Notes: generated from the sequence alone by a model not told the origin. A stretch of DNA of 5,582 nt from Blastocatellia bacterium (GCA_022615215.1 JAKEHD010000511.1:1-5582), one strand, 5' to 3'. Positions 1-5,582 are shown, counted from the first letter of the stretch. Program-made: numbers and translations.

Positions 1-846
1 AGACAGAAGCTGCTCCAATGGCTGCTCGACGAAGAGTTGAGGGATGGTTCTGAAGCTTTGGGCCAGGAGAGATTCGCCGCCGCCGTCGCCATCTTCGATA
101 AAGCGGCTGATATCGATCCGCGGTGCAAACTGGTCTGTTTCCTTCACGGGGCCGCGATCTTCAAGGGCTTGAGGCAGGCAATGGAAAGCCAGGAGGCATT
201 ACCTGACATCGACCGTTCAATCCAGAATCTGGAAGAGGCTTCTCACCTGTTGCAATATGCTGCTTCCGATCAAATAGTAGGCGTGCAGAGCGGATTACTG
301 CTCAAAGCGGTCAACAACGATATCTCCGAATTCCTGGAGATCAAGCGGGAGATCGCACGCCGTCTGGCCGAGACCAAACCCATCAATGACCTTATTCAAG
401 CTTTCAATTCATTGATGGATGGTCTGGAGCGCAACCCTATCACCTCGCCCGGTGATTTAGATCGTGCTGAAAAAGGGTTTCGCGATTTGAAACAGAGGGC
501 TGAAAAGGTGCGCCGGGGCCGTAACAGTGATGATGGCGCAAAAATCCTCGATCAAATCATTGCTGCCGCCGACCGTAATTTGAAAGACATGGCGGAAATC
601 CGGGCCGGGATGAAAAAGTATCAATTGGTCAATGAATGCATCAAAGGGTTTGAATTTATGATGGATTACTTCACCAAGCATCCGATCAGTAACCGAGATG
701 AACTTGATAGGGCGCGCAGCATGGTAAGTCATCTGAAAACCAAGATCGCCAAAGCGCGGACTGAACATCAGCGCGGCTCGGATGCCTGGCAGGTTTTGGA
801 TCAGGTGGAAGAGGCCGTGAGAAAGGTCGAGAGCCAGCTTTACTGA
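1..846 (+). CDS. TPR-like helical-repeat protein, 5'-truncated by the window edge
   Basis: The reading frame is open from base 1 to the TAA/TGA-type stop ending at 846 (TGA). No in-frame ATG or GTG occurs near its beginning; the first possible start is a TTG at 37 without a usable ribosome site, so the true start probably lies left of the window. Numbering from the TTG, residues 5-35 look like a TPR (EALGQERFAAAVAIF, then DKAADIDP), placing this part in the TPR/helical-repeat class. Residues ~50-110 are further charged helices. Residues 115-185 and 197-269 are two diverged copies of one ~75-residue module that share NPI/HPI, a D/E-LDRA block and a LDQ(I/V) block. No signal peptide or membrane segment is visible, so this part would be cytoplasmic. 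Such repeats usually bind proteins; the missing N-terminus may carry the functional domain. Its GC content (~48% in sampled stretches) is lower than that of the genes to the right. It converges with queC across 56 bp. Function not recognised. Confidence 0.75.
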   Translation, partial: RQKLLQWLLDEELRDGSEALGQERFAAAVAIFDKAADIDPRCKLVCFLHGAAIFKGLRQAMESQEALPDIDRSIQNLEEASHLLQYAASDQIVGVQSGLLLKAVNNDISEFLEIKREIARRLAETKPINDLIQAFNSLMDGLERNPITSPGDLDRAEKGFRDLKQRAEKVRRGRNSDDGAKILDQIIAAADRNLKDMAEIRAGMKKYQLVNECIKGFEFMMDYFTKHPISNRDELDRARSMVSHLKTKIAKARTEHQRGSDAWQVLDQVEEAVRKVESQLY

Positions 847-902
847 TTCGTCATCAGACGCTTTGTGCAGCCAAAGTCGGCCCGCCGAACGCGCGAGCGC
901 TC

Positions 903-1598
903 TCATTGCCTATAGCGCAAGGGGTCAGGCTCTCCGGCTTCGGCAAATCCCTTCAGCCTCAGCAGACAACTATCACACCTTCCGCAGGCAAGGCCCTCCG
1001 CCGTCGGGTCATAACAACTGTGCGTGAGCGAATAGTCTACTCCGAGACCCAGGCCCGTCTTTATGATTTCGGCCTTCGTCATAGCGATCAGCGGCGTGTG
1101 AATTTTCATTCTCAAGCGTCCCTCGACTCCCGCCTTCGTCGCAAGGTTCGCCAAGCGCTCGAACGCTTCGATGTATTCGGGACGACAGTCGGGATAGCCG
1201 CTATAATCGAGAGCGTTTATGCCTATGAATATGTCTTCGGCCCCTACGACCTCTGCCCATCCGAGCGCGAATGACAGAAATATGGTGTTGCGCGCGGGCA
1301 CGTAAGTCACGGGTATCGCGGAAGTCATCTCATCGCTTGACCGGTCTTTAGGGACTTCTATCTCGTCGGTGAGCGCCGACCCTCCGATGGCGCGAAGATC
1401 GATATCGACTATAAGGTGACGAACGACCTCCATAGCGCGAGCGATGCGGGCGGCGCTTTCAAGCTCTACGGAGTGTCGCTGGCCGTAGCGAAACGATATG
1501 GCGTAAATGTCAAACTCTTCGGCCTGCGCCATCGCAAGCGCGGTGGTCGAATCAAGCCCTCCGCTCAGAAGCACTACGGCCTTTTTCCTCTCAATCAT
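903..1598 (-). CDS. queC: 7-cyano-7-deazaguanine (preQ0) synthase QueC
   Basis: QueC is a cytoplasmic ATP-dependent enzyme that turns 7-carboxy-7-deazaguanine and ammonia into preQ0, the precursor of queuosine in tRNA. Visible in the 231-residue product: the PP-loop ATP-binding motif SGGLDS at 12-17 directly after a hydrophobic strand; YGQRH at 38-42; the PARN block at 101-104; GINALDYSGYPDCRPEYI-type signature around 127-143; and four cysteines at 196, 205, 208 and 211 in the C-x8-C-x2-C-x2-C pattern that binds zinc in this family. Length matches typical QueC (about 220-240). I chose the ATG at 1596-1598 because family members begin a few residues before the PP-loop strand; an upstream in-frame TTG at 1637 would add 13 residues with no family resemblance. 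Neither start has a strong Shine-Dalgarno. All key residues are present, so the enzyme should be active. No queD, queE or queF is adjacent, and no preQ1 riboswitch is evident upstream. The function is secure; the start is less so. Confidence 0.95.
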   Translation of the reverse strand: MIERKKAVVLLSGGLDSTTALAMAQAEEFDIYAISFRYGQRHSVELESAARIARAMEVVRHLIVDIDLRAIGGSALTDEIEVPKDRSSDEMTSAIPVTYVPARNTIFLSFALGWAEVVGAEDIFIGINALDYSGYPDCRPEYIEAFERLANLATKAGVEGRLRMKIHTPLIAMTKAEIIKTGLGLGVDYSLTHSCYDPTAEGLACGRCDSCLLRLKGFAEAGEPDPLRYRQ

Positions 1599-1652
1599 AC
1601 GACCAGAGTTATCGCACAGCGGCGGCTTCCGGTTCAACCTGTCCGGCTCGCA

Positions 1653-1686
1653 TAAAGATTTCTTTCTTCTAAAGATTTCTTTCTTC
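1653..1686. repeat. Perfect 2 x 17 bp tandem repeat in the queC / epimerase-like spacer
   Basis: The unit TAAAGATTTCTTTCTTC occupies 1653-1669 and is repeated exactly at 1670-1686. It is AT-rich and nearly pure pyrimidine on the plus strand (purine on the minus strand), in contrast with its GC-rich surroundings. It lies in the 122 bp between the divergent starts of queC and the DUF4432 gene, so it falls within the likely promoter region of one or both. It may be a recent slippage duplication or a doubled regulator-binding site; the sequence alone cannot decide. Confidence 0.9.
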
Positions 1687-1720
1687 GCAAGCCGCCGTGA
1701 CGTGATAATCTTCTGAAACG

Positions 1721-2800
1721 ATGGACTATCAACTATACGATCACACGCGCAACTACGGCTGCCGCATAACGGAGTTCGTCTACCGAGGCTACGCGGCGGT
1801 CGCTATGGAGAATGAAAAACTCCGCGTCACCGTCATCGCAGACAAGGGGACTGACATTTACGAGTTTCTATACAAACCGCAAGACACGGATTTTCTCTGG
1901 CGCACTCGGACGGGGCTGATCCCGCGAGACCATTTCGTGCCGACGAGCTGGAGGGCTGCGGGCGCGCACATGGATTATTACGAAGGCGGATGGCAGGAGC
2001 TTCTGCCCAACTGCGGGGCGCTCTCCGTACATCAGGGCGCAGAAATTGGCCAGCACGGCGAGGTGATGTTGCTGCCCTGGCGATACACGATCACTAAAGA
2101 CCATCCCGACGAAATCGAAGTACGATTCGAGGTGCGCACCATTCGCACGCCTTTTCATGTGGTGAAGACTTTATCGATGCGTCGCAACGAAGCGATTCTA
2201 CGCATACGCGAGCGCGTGACGAACGAGGGCGGACAGCGGGTGGATTTCACATGGGGCCATCACCCTGCGCTCGGCTGGCCCTTTCTCGACGAGCATTGCC
2301 GCGTAGACCTTCCCGGCGGCCGTATACTCACCTTCGAAGAGTTCACGCCCGCAACATCGCGTCTGAAACCCGATCAATCGAGCGAGTGGCCGCAAGCCAC
2401 AGGCCGCAACGGAGAAGTGATAGACCTGTCGCGCATTCCCGGCCCTTCCGCAGAGGCGCAGGATATGGTCTTCATCGAAGACCTCGCGGACGGATGGTAC
2501 GCAGTGACCAACACAAACCGTCGCGTGGGATTTGCGCTATGTCACCCTGTGGATGTGTTCAAGGTTCTATGGTACTGGCAGGTGTACAGAGGGGGGCGGG
2601 ATTATCCCTGGTGGGGCGCTACATATAACATCGCGCTCGAACCCTGTGCCACTCTCCCCGTGCTCGCGCGCGCGGCCCGTAGCGGAGAGGCCCTGCATCT
2701 TCAGGCGGGCGAAAGCCGCGAAGTCGAACTCCTGGCCATAGCATTCGAGGGGCTTGAGCGAGTCAGCGCCGTAAGCCGACAAGGTGAAGTGAAGAATTAA
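1721..2800 (+). CDS. DUF4432 / aldose 1-epimerase-like (galactose mutarotase fold) protein
   Basis: The 359-residue product resembles the DUF4432 group of the galactose-mutarotase-like superfamily: beta-sandwich carbohydrate-binding proteins that include aldose 1-epimerases. Evidence: the N-terminal block ending in ADKGTDIYEFLYKP (40-53) and DFLWR (57-61); DYYEGGWQELLPNCG (85-99); QHGE (111-114) followed by W120; a GHHPALGWPF block at 179-188; and an IALEP segment at 305-309. By analogy with mutarotases, H112, H180/H181 and E307 are the candidate catalytic or sugar-contacting residues; this is inference, not alignment. Length is complete for the family. No signal peptide is seen, so it is probably cytoplasmic, and its substrate is unknown. 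The ATG at 1721 is supported by the family-like N-terminus (YDHTRNYGCRITEF). No Shine-Dalgarno precedes it; a -10-like GATAAT at 1704-1709 lies so close that the message may be leaderless or nearly so. It is divergent from queC and convergent with the next gene, so it is probably transcribed alone. Confidence 0.85.
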   Translation: MDYQLYDHTRNYGCRITEFVYRGYAAVAMENEKLRVTVIADKGTDIYEFLYKPQDTDFLWRTRTGLIPRDHFVPTSWRAAGAHMDYYEGGWQELLPNCGALSVHQGAEIGQHGEVMLLPWRYTITKDHPDEIEVRFEVRTIRTPFHVVKTLSMRRNEAILRIRERVTNEGGQRVDFTWGHHPALGWPFLDEHCRVDLPGGRILTFEEFTPATSRLKPDQSSEWPQATGRNGEVIDLSRIPGPSAEAQDMVFIEDLADGWYAVTNTNRRVGFALCHPVDVFKVLWYWQVYRGGRDYPWWGATYNIALEPCATLPVLARAARSGEALHLQAGESREVELLAIAFEGLERVSAVSRQGEVKN

Positions 2801-2935
2801 GCAGGGGAGCAGGGGAGAGATTCGGAAAGGATGAAGGCGGAAGGATGAGGGATGAAAGTAGTTGTGATACGGTCTCGTCATCCTTCATCCTTCATCCTTC
2901 ATCCCTCATCCTTCAAAACGCCCCTGCTCCCCTGC
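2801..2935. repeat. Nested inverted-repeat element between convergent genes
   Basis: Two perfect inverted repeats are nested here. The outer arms are GCAGGGGAGCAGGGG at 2801-2815 and its exact reverse complement at 2921-2935. The inner arms are GAAGGATGAGGGATGAA at 2840-2856 and its exact reverse complement at 2898-2914. The central loop is 41 nt; 24 nt separate the arms on the left and 6 nt on the right. The left outer arm begins on the base after the DUF4432 stop codon, and the element ends 27 bp before the stop of the convergent TPR gene. A transcript from either side could fold into a long hairpin, so a bidirectional terminator or mRNA-end stabiliser is plausible, though no T-run follows either arm. 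A third CCCCTGC lies at 2946-2952. The arms consist of short tandem units, which points to a repeat-derived intergenic element. Confidence 0.85.
2879..2913. repeat. Heptamer tandem array, CATCCTT x 5 (one variant)
   Basis: Five consecutive 7 bp units run from 2879 to 2913: CATCCTT three times, then CATCCCT, then CATCCTT. The complementary heptamers AAGGATG, AAGGCGG, AAGGATG and AGGGATG stand in tandem at 2827-2854, so the right array forms one arm and the left array the other arm of the inner hairpin, with several possible pairing registers. This is the pattern known as short tandemly repeated repetitive (heptameric) sequence in some bacterial genomes. The array is non-coding: it lies past the stop of the upstream gene and before the stop of the convergent one. 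Confidence 0.9.
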
Positions 2936-2962
2936 ACAAAAGGCACCCCTGCATGGAAAGCA

Positions 2963-4039
2963 CTACGACGGTTTCGACTGTTTGAGCCGCTCGATAGCGG
3001 CGCGGGCGGTCTCGTCGCGGCGGCCCGACGCTTCATAAGCGCGCTCGTAAGCTGAAAGGGCTTTGGCAGGCAGCTTGTCGCTTTCATAGATGTAGCCCAA
3101 TTCCAGATACGCCACTACATTTTTAGGCGCGAGCTTGACGGCCTGTTCGAGAGCTTCAGCCGCTGGCTTCCATTGTGACGAACGCGAATAGGCGACGCCG
3201 AGGTTGTACCACGCGCCGCCGGAATCCGGGTGCGCGCGAGCGAATTTGTCGAGCGGCGGCGCAGCCTTCGCGTATTGCTTGTCGAGCAGGTAAGCCTGAC
3301 CGAGCAGACTCCAGGCCCTTTCGCCGTCCTCGATGGCCCGCAATCGCTCTCCCGTCGAGATGGCCTGCTTCAGCATGTTCGGGTTCTCTTTCCACCGCGC
3401 CAGATATATGTTGCCGAGCAGGCTTAATGAATCGACGTCTTTGGAGTTGATCGCCAGCGCCTGGTTGAGCGCGGGGATGGCCTGATCGTCGCGTTTGAGT
3501 TTGTGCTGGGCGAAGCCTATATAGTAATGGTTGTTCGCATCCGTCTTCATCTCGGCGGCCGCGGCCGCCAGTACGGGAATCGCTTCGTTGAACCTTTCGG
3601 CGAATATATACGAGCGCCCTAAAGCGGCGCGCGCGTTGGCGTCGATCTTCACCTGGTTCTTCTCCGAGAGGGATATGTATTTCCCGAGCGCAGGTATGGC
3701 CTTGTCGTACTGCTTCAATTGATAATGAGAAAACCCCGTGAAGTAGTAACCGGCCACCTGATCCTTTTCGCTGCTTTCAGCGCCCTTGATGTAATTCTGA
3801 AAAGCATCGATGGCATTTTGATAGCCCTGAAGATGAAAGTGTCCGGCCCCTATGTAATACCATGCTTTCCAGTATTCGGGGTTTGCGCGCAGCACAGCGT
3901 GGAATTCGCGTATCGCCTCACGGTACTGCTTCTGATTGAAAAGCGAGACGCCTTTGTCCCAATCCTGAGCCGACGCCTGCGCAGCGAGACCGGCCATCAC
4001 GGCCAGCATGGTGACGGTCGCAAAAAACTTCTTGAACAT
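2963..4039 (-). CDS. Exported tetratricopeptide-repeat protein
   Basis: The 358-residue product has a clear Sec signal peptide: basic FKKF start, hydrophobic core at 7-20, and an ASA site with cleavage likely after residue 24. The rest is almost wholly TPR: good units at about 27-56, 58-88, 96-127, 136-165, 169-200, 241-272, 275-306 and 309-340, with a degenerate unit near 203-235. Typical TPR positions are visible, e.g. G-x2-Y/F, A at helix B, and P near the turn (RANPEYWKAWYYIGAG). The protein is therefore a periplasmic or otherwise exported scaffold with no enzymatic domain; its partner cannot be named. It resembles the general class of exported TPR proteins that serve envelope assembly, but no specific family is recognised. 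The ATG start is supported by GGAG nine bases upstream and by the signal peptide. It is divergent from the second exported TPR gene, with a 447 bp shared upstream region, and convergent with the DUF4432 gene. Confidence 0.9.
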   Translation of the reverse strand: MFKKFFATVTMLAVMAGLAAQASAQDWDKGVSLFNQKQYREAIREFHAVLRANPEYWKAWYYIGAGHFHLQGYQNAIDAFQNYIKGAESSEKDQVAGYYFTGFSHYQLKQYDKAIPALGKYISLSEKNQVKIDANARAALGRSYIFAERFNEAIPVLAAAAAEMKTDANNHYYIGFAQHKLKRDDQAIPALNQALAINSKDVDSLSLLGNIYLARWKENPNMLKQAISTGERLRAIEDGERAWSLLGQAYLLDKQYAKAAPPLDKFARAHPDSGGAWYNLGVAYSRSSQWKPAAEALEQAVKLAPKNVVAYLELGYIYESDKLPAKALSAYERAYEASGRRDETARAAIERLKQSKPS

Positions 4040-4048
4040 ATTGCTAAT

Positions 4049-4052
4049 CTCC
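4049..4052 (-). promoter_or_regulatory. Ribosome binding site of the minus-strand TPR gene
   Basis: On the minus strand, GGAG (within ACGGAGA) stands 9 nt before the ATG at 4039. It fixes the start of the exported TPR protein at the residue that opens its signal peptide. Confidence 0.7.
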
Positions 4053-4274
4053 GTTCTGAACTTGTCGCGAATCGCATCGGAAGGAGGGGCCTTGCAATAG
4101 CGTATTCGGCTTCGACGGCCCTGCGACGGCGTTCATGATCGCCCTCCGAATGAAATTCGTTACATTGACTTCTGTTCGACATATTAAATCGCTTGCGTCG
4201 GGAGACACAAGCCCGACTGATTCGCCCCAACCTTTGAGATGTCCTGAGACGGCCTGCCGCGTTGCCCGCCCGCT

Positions 4275-4302
4275 TTGAAAACGCTTTCAGCCATCGTATC
4301 GT
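4275..4302 (+). promoter_or_regulatory. Candidate sigma-70-type promoter for the plus-strand TPR gene
   Basis: TTGAAA at 4275-4280 (5 of 6 consensus bases) and TATCGT at 4297-4302 (4 of 6) are separated by 16 bp. Transcription would begin near 4309 and give a leader of about 180 nt before the ATG at 4487. The -35 box overlaps the operator-like palindrome, which strengthens the case for a regulated promoter. The hexamer match alone is weak evidence. Confidence 0.3.
4276..4289. promoter_or_regulatory. LacI/GalR-family-like operator
   Basis: TGAAAACGCTTTCA has perfect 5 bp arms (TGAAA/TTTCA) around a central CG, the architecture of operators bound by LacI/GalR-family regulators (compare the CcpA cre pattern TGWAANCGNTNWCA). 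It lies between the divergent exported TPR genes, 198 bp before the plus-strand start and 237 bp before the minus-strand start, and overlaps a -35-like TTGAAA. A bound repressor there would block that promoter. No regulator gene of this family is in the window, so the identity of the regulator is unknown. Confidence 0.5.
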
Positions 4303-4476
4303 GTGAGGGACTTTTCCTATCGAGAGGATGCGAGGGCATAAGATCACAATCTCGTCATAGCGAGTTATAAATCTTTCGAGTGGCCGTCTATCGGGCTTGC
4401 CAACCGTCACCGCCATAAAGCAGAATACGGGGAGCGCCGTATCGGGCCGCCATCATCTGAATAAGGCAGTGGAAAC

Positions 4477-4480
4477 GAGG
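4477..4480 (+). promoter_or_regulatory. Ribosome binding site deciding the start of the plus-strand TPR-like gene
   Basis: GAGG stands 6 nt before the ATG at 4487. It favours that ATG over an in-frame TTG at 4397, which would place 30 non-family residues in front of the signal peptide. Confidence 0.7.
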
Positions 4481-4486
4481 TTACTA

Positions 4487-5539
4487 ATGAAATCAATATC
4501 ATTCTATTTCATGCGCGCTCTCGGGGTGTGCGCGCTTCTAGCGATAATCGCCGCCGGGACATCGACTTTTGCCCGCGCGCCTCTCGGCCAGGGACAGTCC
4601 CGGCCACAGTATCCGCAGGGAGAGAAAGCGCCGGAGATACCTGAAGAAGAGCGCCAGGCCATGGGGAAGGTACTCAACGCCGCCGACGCAACGGCCAAGC
4701 TTCAGGCTGCCGGCGAGTACCTGAAGAAATATCCTAAAAGTCCCAGGCGGCCCGATGTCGCACGCCACGTGGCGGCCGAGATAGCCAAGCTACAAGATCC
4801 GGCGCAGATGATCGGCCTGCTGGAAAATTTCACGACCGTGTTCCAGGAACCGAGCGAAGCCGAACTCGTCGTCCCAAGCCTTATGGACGCTTATGTGAAG
4901 GCGGGGCGTCTCGATGATGCATTCAGCAGGGCGACTTCTTACCTGGAAAAGAACCCGAACGACGTTGCCACGCTCACGAACATGGCGCTGATAGGTGTCG
5001 AGCAGATCAAGAAGCAGAATGGGAAATTCGCGCAACAGAGCATGACCTTCGGCATGAAAGCCATACAGATGATCGAAGCCGACAGCCGACCCGAAAGCAT
5101 AAGCATTGCCGATTGGCTCGAATACCAGACCAGGTGGCTGCCGCAGCTATACCAGTCCCTGGGATTGATCTCTTACGCTTCGGGCAACAAAGCCGACGCG
5201 AAGGCGAAGCTTGAAAAATCGGCTTCGCTCAAATCCTCCGACCCGTTTACCTTCCTGCTGCTCAGTGGAATCGTCAACGACGAGTACAGGGAACTGGCCG
5301 AACAGCACAAGAACGCAACCCCCGGTTCCGGCAAAGACGAACTGCTCAAGAAGGCCCACACGAAGATGGACGAGATTATCGAACTCTATGCCCACGTGCT
5401 CGCGCTTTCGGAAGGCAAACCGGAGTACCAGCAGCTTCACGACGAGATCATGAAGGACTTCCAGGCTTACTATAAGTACCGTCACAACGACTCGACCGAT
5501 GGAATGCAGGAGATAATAGACAAGTATAAGAAGCCATAA
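4487..5539 (+). CDS. Exported TPR-like helical-repeat protein
   Basis: The 350-residue product starts with a Sec signal peptide: MKSISFYFMR, then a hydrophobic core at 11-24, with likely cleavage after TFA (residue 29). A Pro/Gln/Gly-rich linker follows at about 32-52. The mature part is all-helical. A half-TPR-like segment at 65-86 ends in KKYPKSP; the clearest TPR covers 126-160 (LMDAYVKAGRLDDAFSRA, then ending in KNPND); another is at about 217-253 (YQSLGLISYASGNKADAKAKL). The C-terminal 100 residues are charged helices ending in DKYKKP. There is no catalytic motif, so a periplasmic or exported binding or scaffold role is inferred. It is a different, more degenerate protein than its divergent neighbour, not an obvious recent duplicate. 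Start choice: GAGG 6 nt upstream plus the signal peptide support the ATG at 4487; an in-frame TTG at 4397 is less likely. Transcription may start near 4309 under a LacI-type operator. A heptamer array follows 3 nt after the stop. Confidence 0.85.
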   Translation: MKSISFYFMRALGVCALLAIIAAGTSTFARAPLGQGQSRPQYPQGEKAPEIPEEERQAMGKVLNAADATAKLQAAGEYLKKYPKSPRRPDVARHVAAEIAKLQDPAQMIGLLENFTTVFQEPSEAELVVPSLMDAYVKAGRLDDAFSRATSYLEKNPNDVATLTNMALIGVEQIKKQNGKFAQQSMTFGMKAIQMIEADSRPESISIADWLEYQTRWLPQLYQSLGLISYASGNKADAKAKLEKSASLKSSDPFTFLLLSGIVNDEYRELAEQHKNATPGSGKDELLKKAHTKMDEIIELYAHVLALSEGKPEYQQLHDEIMKDFQAYYKYRHNDSTDGMQEIIDKYKKP

Positions 5540-5542
5540 AGG

Positions 5543-5577
5543 TCAGCTATCAGCTATCAGCTATCAGCTATCAGCTA
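5543..5577. repeat. Perfect heptamer tandem array, TCAGCTA x 5
   Basis: Five exact copies of TCAGCTA run from 5543 to 5577, beginning 3 nt after the TAA of the exported TPR-like gene; a partial, altered unit (CAGAG) follows at the window end. The unit contains the palindrome AGCT, so transcripts could self-pair weakly. It is the same class of 7 bp intergenic array as the CATCCTT repeat at 2879-2913 but with a different unit. The array may continue or have a matching inverted arm beyond the right edge. Confidence 0.95.
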
Positions 5578-5582
5578 CAGAG

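Larger units (their letters stand above)
4040..4486. other. 447 bp divergent intergenic control region
   Basis: No convincing gene lies here. A 139-codon frame on the minus strand (4416 to 3997) overlaps the start of the TPR gene, is rich in arginine and resembles nothing known. The region holds the operator-like palindrome at 4276-4289, a candidate plus-strand promoter at 4275-4302 and both ribosome sites. Weaker alternatives are a plus-strand TATAAA at 4366-4371 without a good -35, and a minus-strand TTGTGT (4205-4210) / TAATAT (4181-4186) pair with an 18 bp spacer that could serve the minus-strand TPR gene. CGACGGC occurs twice at about 4113-4129. I see no hairpin-plus-T-run terminator and no recognisable RNA gene. 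Confidence 0.6.

Noticed and set aside
847..902. Possible terminator between the convergent left-edge gene and queC
   Set aside because: Only a very short GCGC-GA-GCGC-type match is present, with no stable stem and no T-run.
457..906. Minus-strand open frame of 149 codons under the left-edge gene
   Set aside because: It is antisense to a frame with a clear internal protein repeat, has no recognisable domain, and ends inside the queC stop region; a shadow frame.
903..1598. A QueC-like defence component (as in Qat or related systems) rather than queuosine synthesis
   Set aside because: Length, the PP-loop, PARN block and four-cysteine zinc site fit canonical QueC, and none of the neighbours is an ATPase, nuclease or ubiquitin-like partner expected in such systems.
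2801..2935. CRISPR array
   Set aside because: The repeats are 7-8 bp tandem units or inverted arms, without regularly spaced 20+ bp repeats and unique spacers, and no cas genes are present.
3719..4138. Plus-strand open frame of 139 codons opposite the TPR gene start
   Set aside because: It is antisense to the well-supported signal peptide and first TPRs; no motif or ribosome site supports it.
4165..4187. Plus-strand promoter with TTGACT (4165-4170) and TATTAA (4182-4187)
   Set aside because: The 11 bp spacer is too short for a sigma-70 promoter, and the next possible -10 at 14 bp is a poor match.
3997..4416. Minus-strand open frame of 139 codons across the divergent spacer
   Set aside because: It overlaps the ribosome site and signal-peptide codons of the TPR gene in another frame, is Arg-rich and has no family resemblance.

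Overview
The window looks like chromosomal DNA of a free-living, moderately high-GC Gram-negative-type bacterium. Two genes encode proteins with Sec signal peptides, and three of the five genes encode helical-repeat (TPR or TPR-like) proteins. Short tandem heptamer arrays lie directly behind stop codons. TPR-rich secretomes, DUF4432-type epimerase-like proteins and heptameric intergenic repeats would fit an acidobacterium (Blastocatellia-like). That placement rests on style, not on a marker gene, and is tentative.

Layout from left to right. (1) Positions 1-846, plus strand: the 3' part of a cytoplasmic helical-repeat protein with a TPR-like segment, then two diverged copies of a ~75-residue helical module. 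It runs off the left edge and is visibly less GC-rich than the rest. (2) Positions 903-1598, minus strand: queC, 7-cyano-7-deazaguanine (preQ0) synthase, convergent with gene 1. (3) Positions 1599-1720: a short divergent spacer holding a perfect 2 x 17 bp tandem repeat. (4) Positions 1721-2800, plus strand: a DUF4432 / aldose 1-epimerase-like protein. (5) Positions 2801-2962: a convergent spacer filled by a nested inverted repeat and a CATCCTT heptamer array. (6) Positions 2963-4039, minus strand: an exported protein made almost entirely of TPRs. (7) Positions 4040-4486: a 447 bp divergent control region containing a LacI/GalR-family-like 14 bp operator (4276-4289) that overlaps a candidate -35 box. 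(8) Positions 4487-5539, plus strand: a second exported TPR-like protein. (9) Positions 5543-5577: a perfect 5 x 7 bp TCAGCTA array.

No two adjacent genes share a strand, so every gene is probably its own transcription unit and no operon is visible. The genes do not form a recognisable pathway: queC is apart from queD/queE/queF, and the epimerase-like gene is apart from any sugar operon. The only arrangement suggesting joint control is the divergent pair of exported TPR genes around the operator-like site. I see no mobile element, CRISPR array, RNA gene or defence system. The most notable non-coding content is the three repeat elements and the operator-like palindrome.
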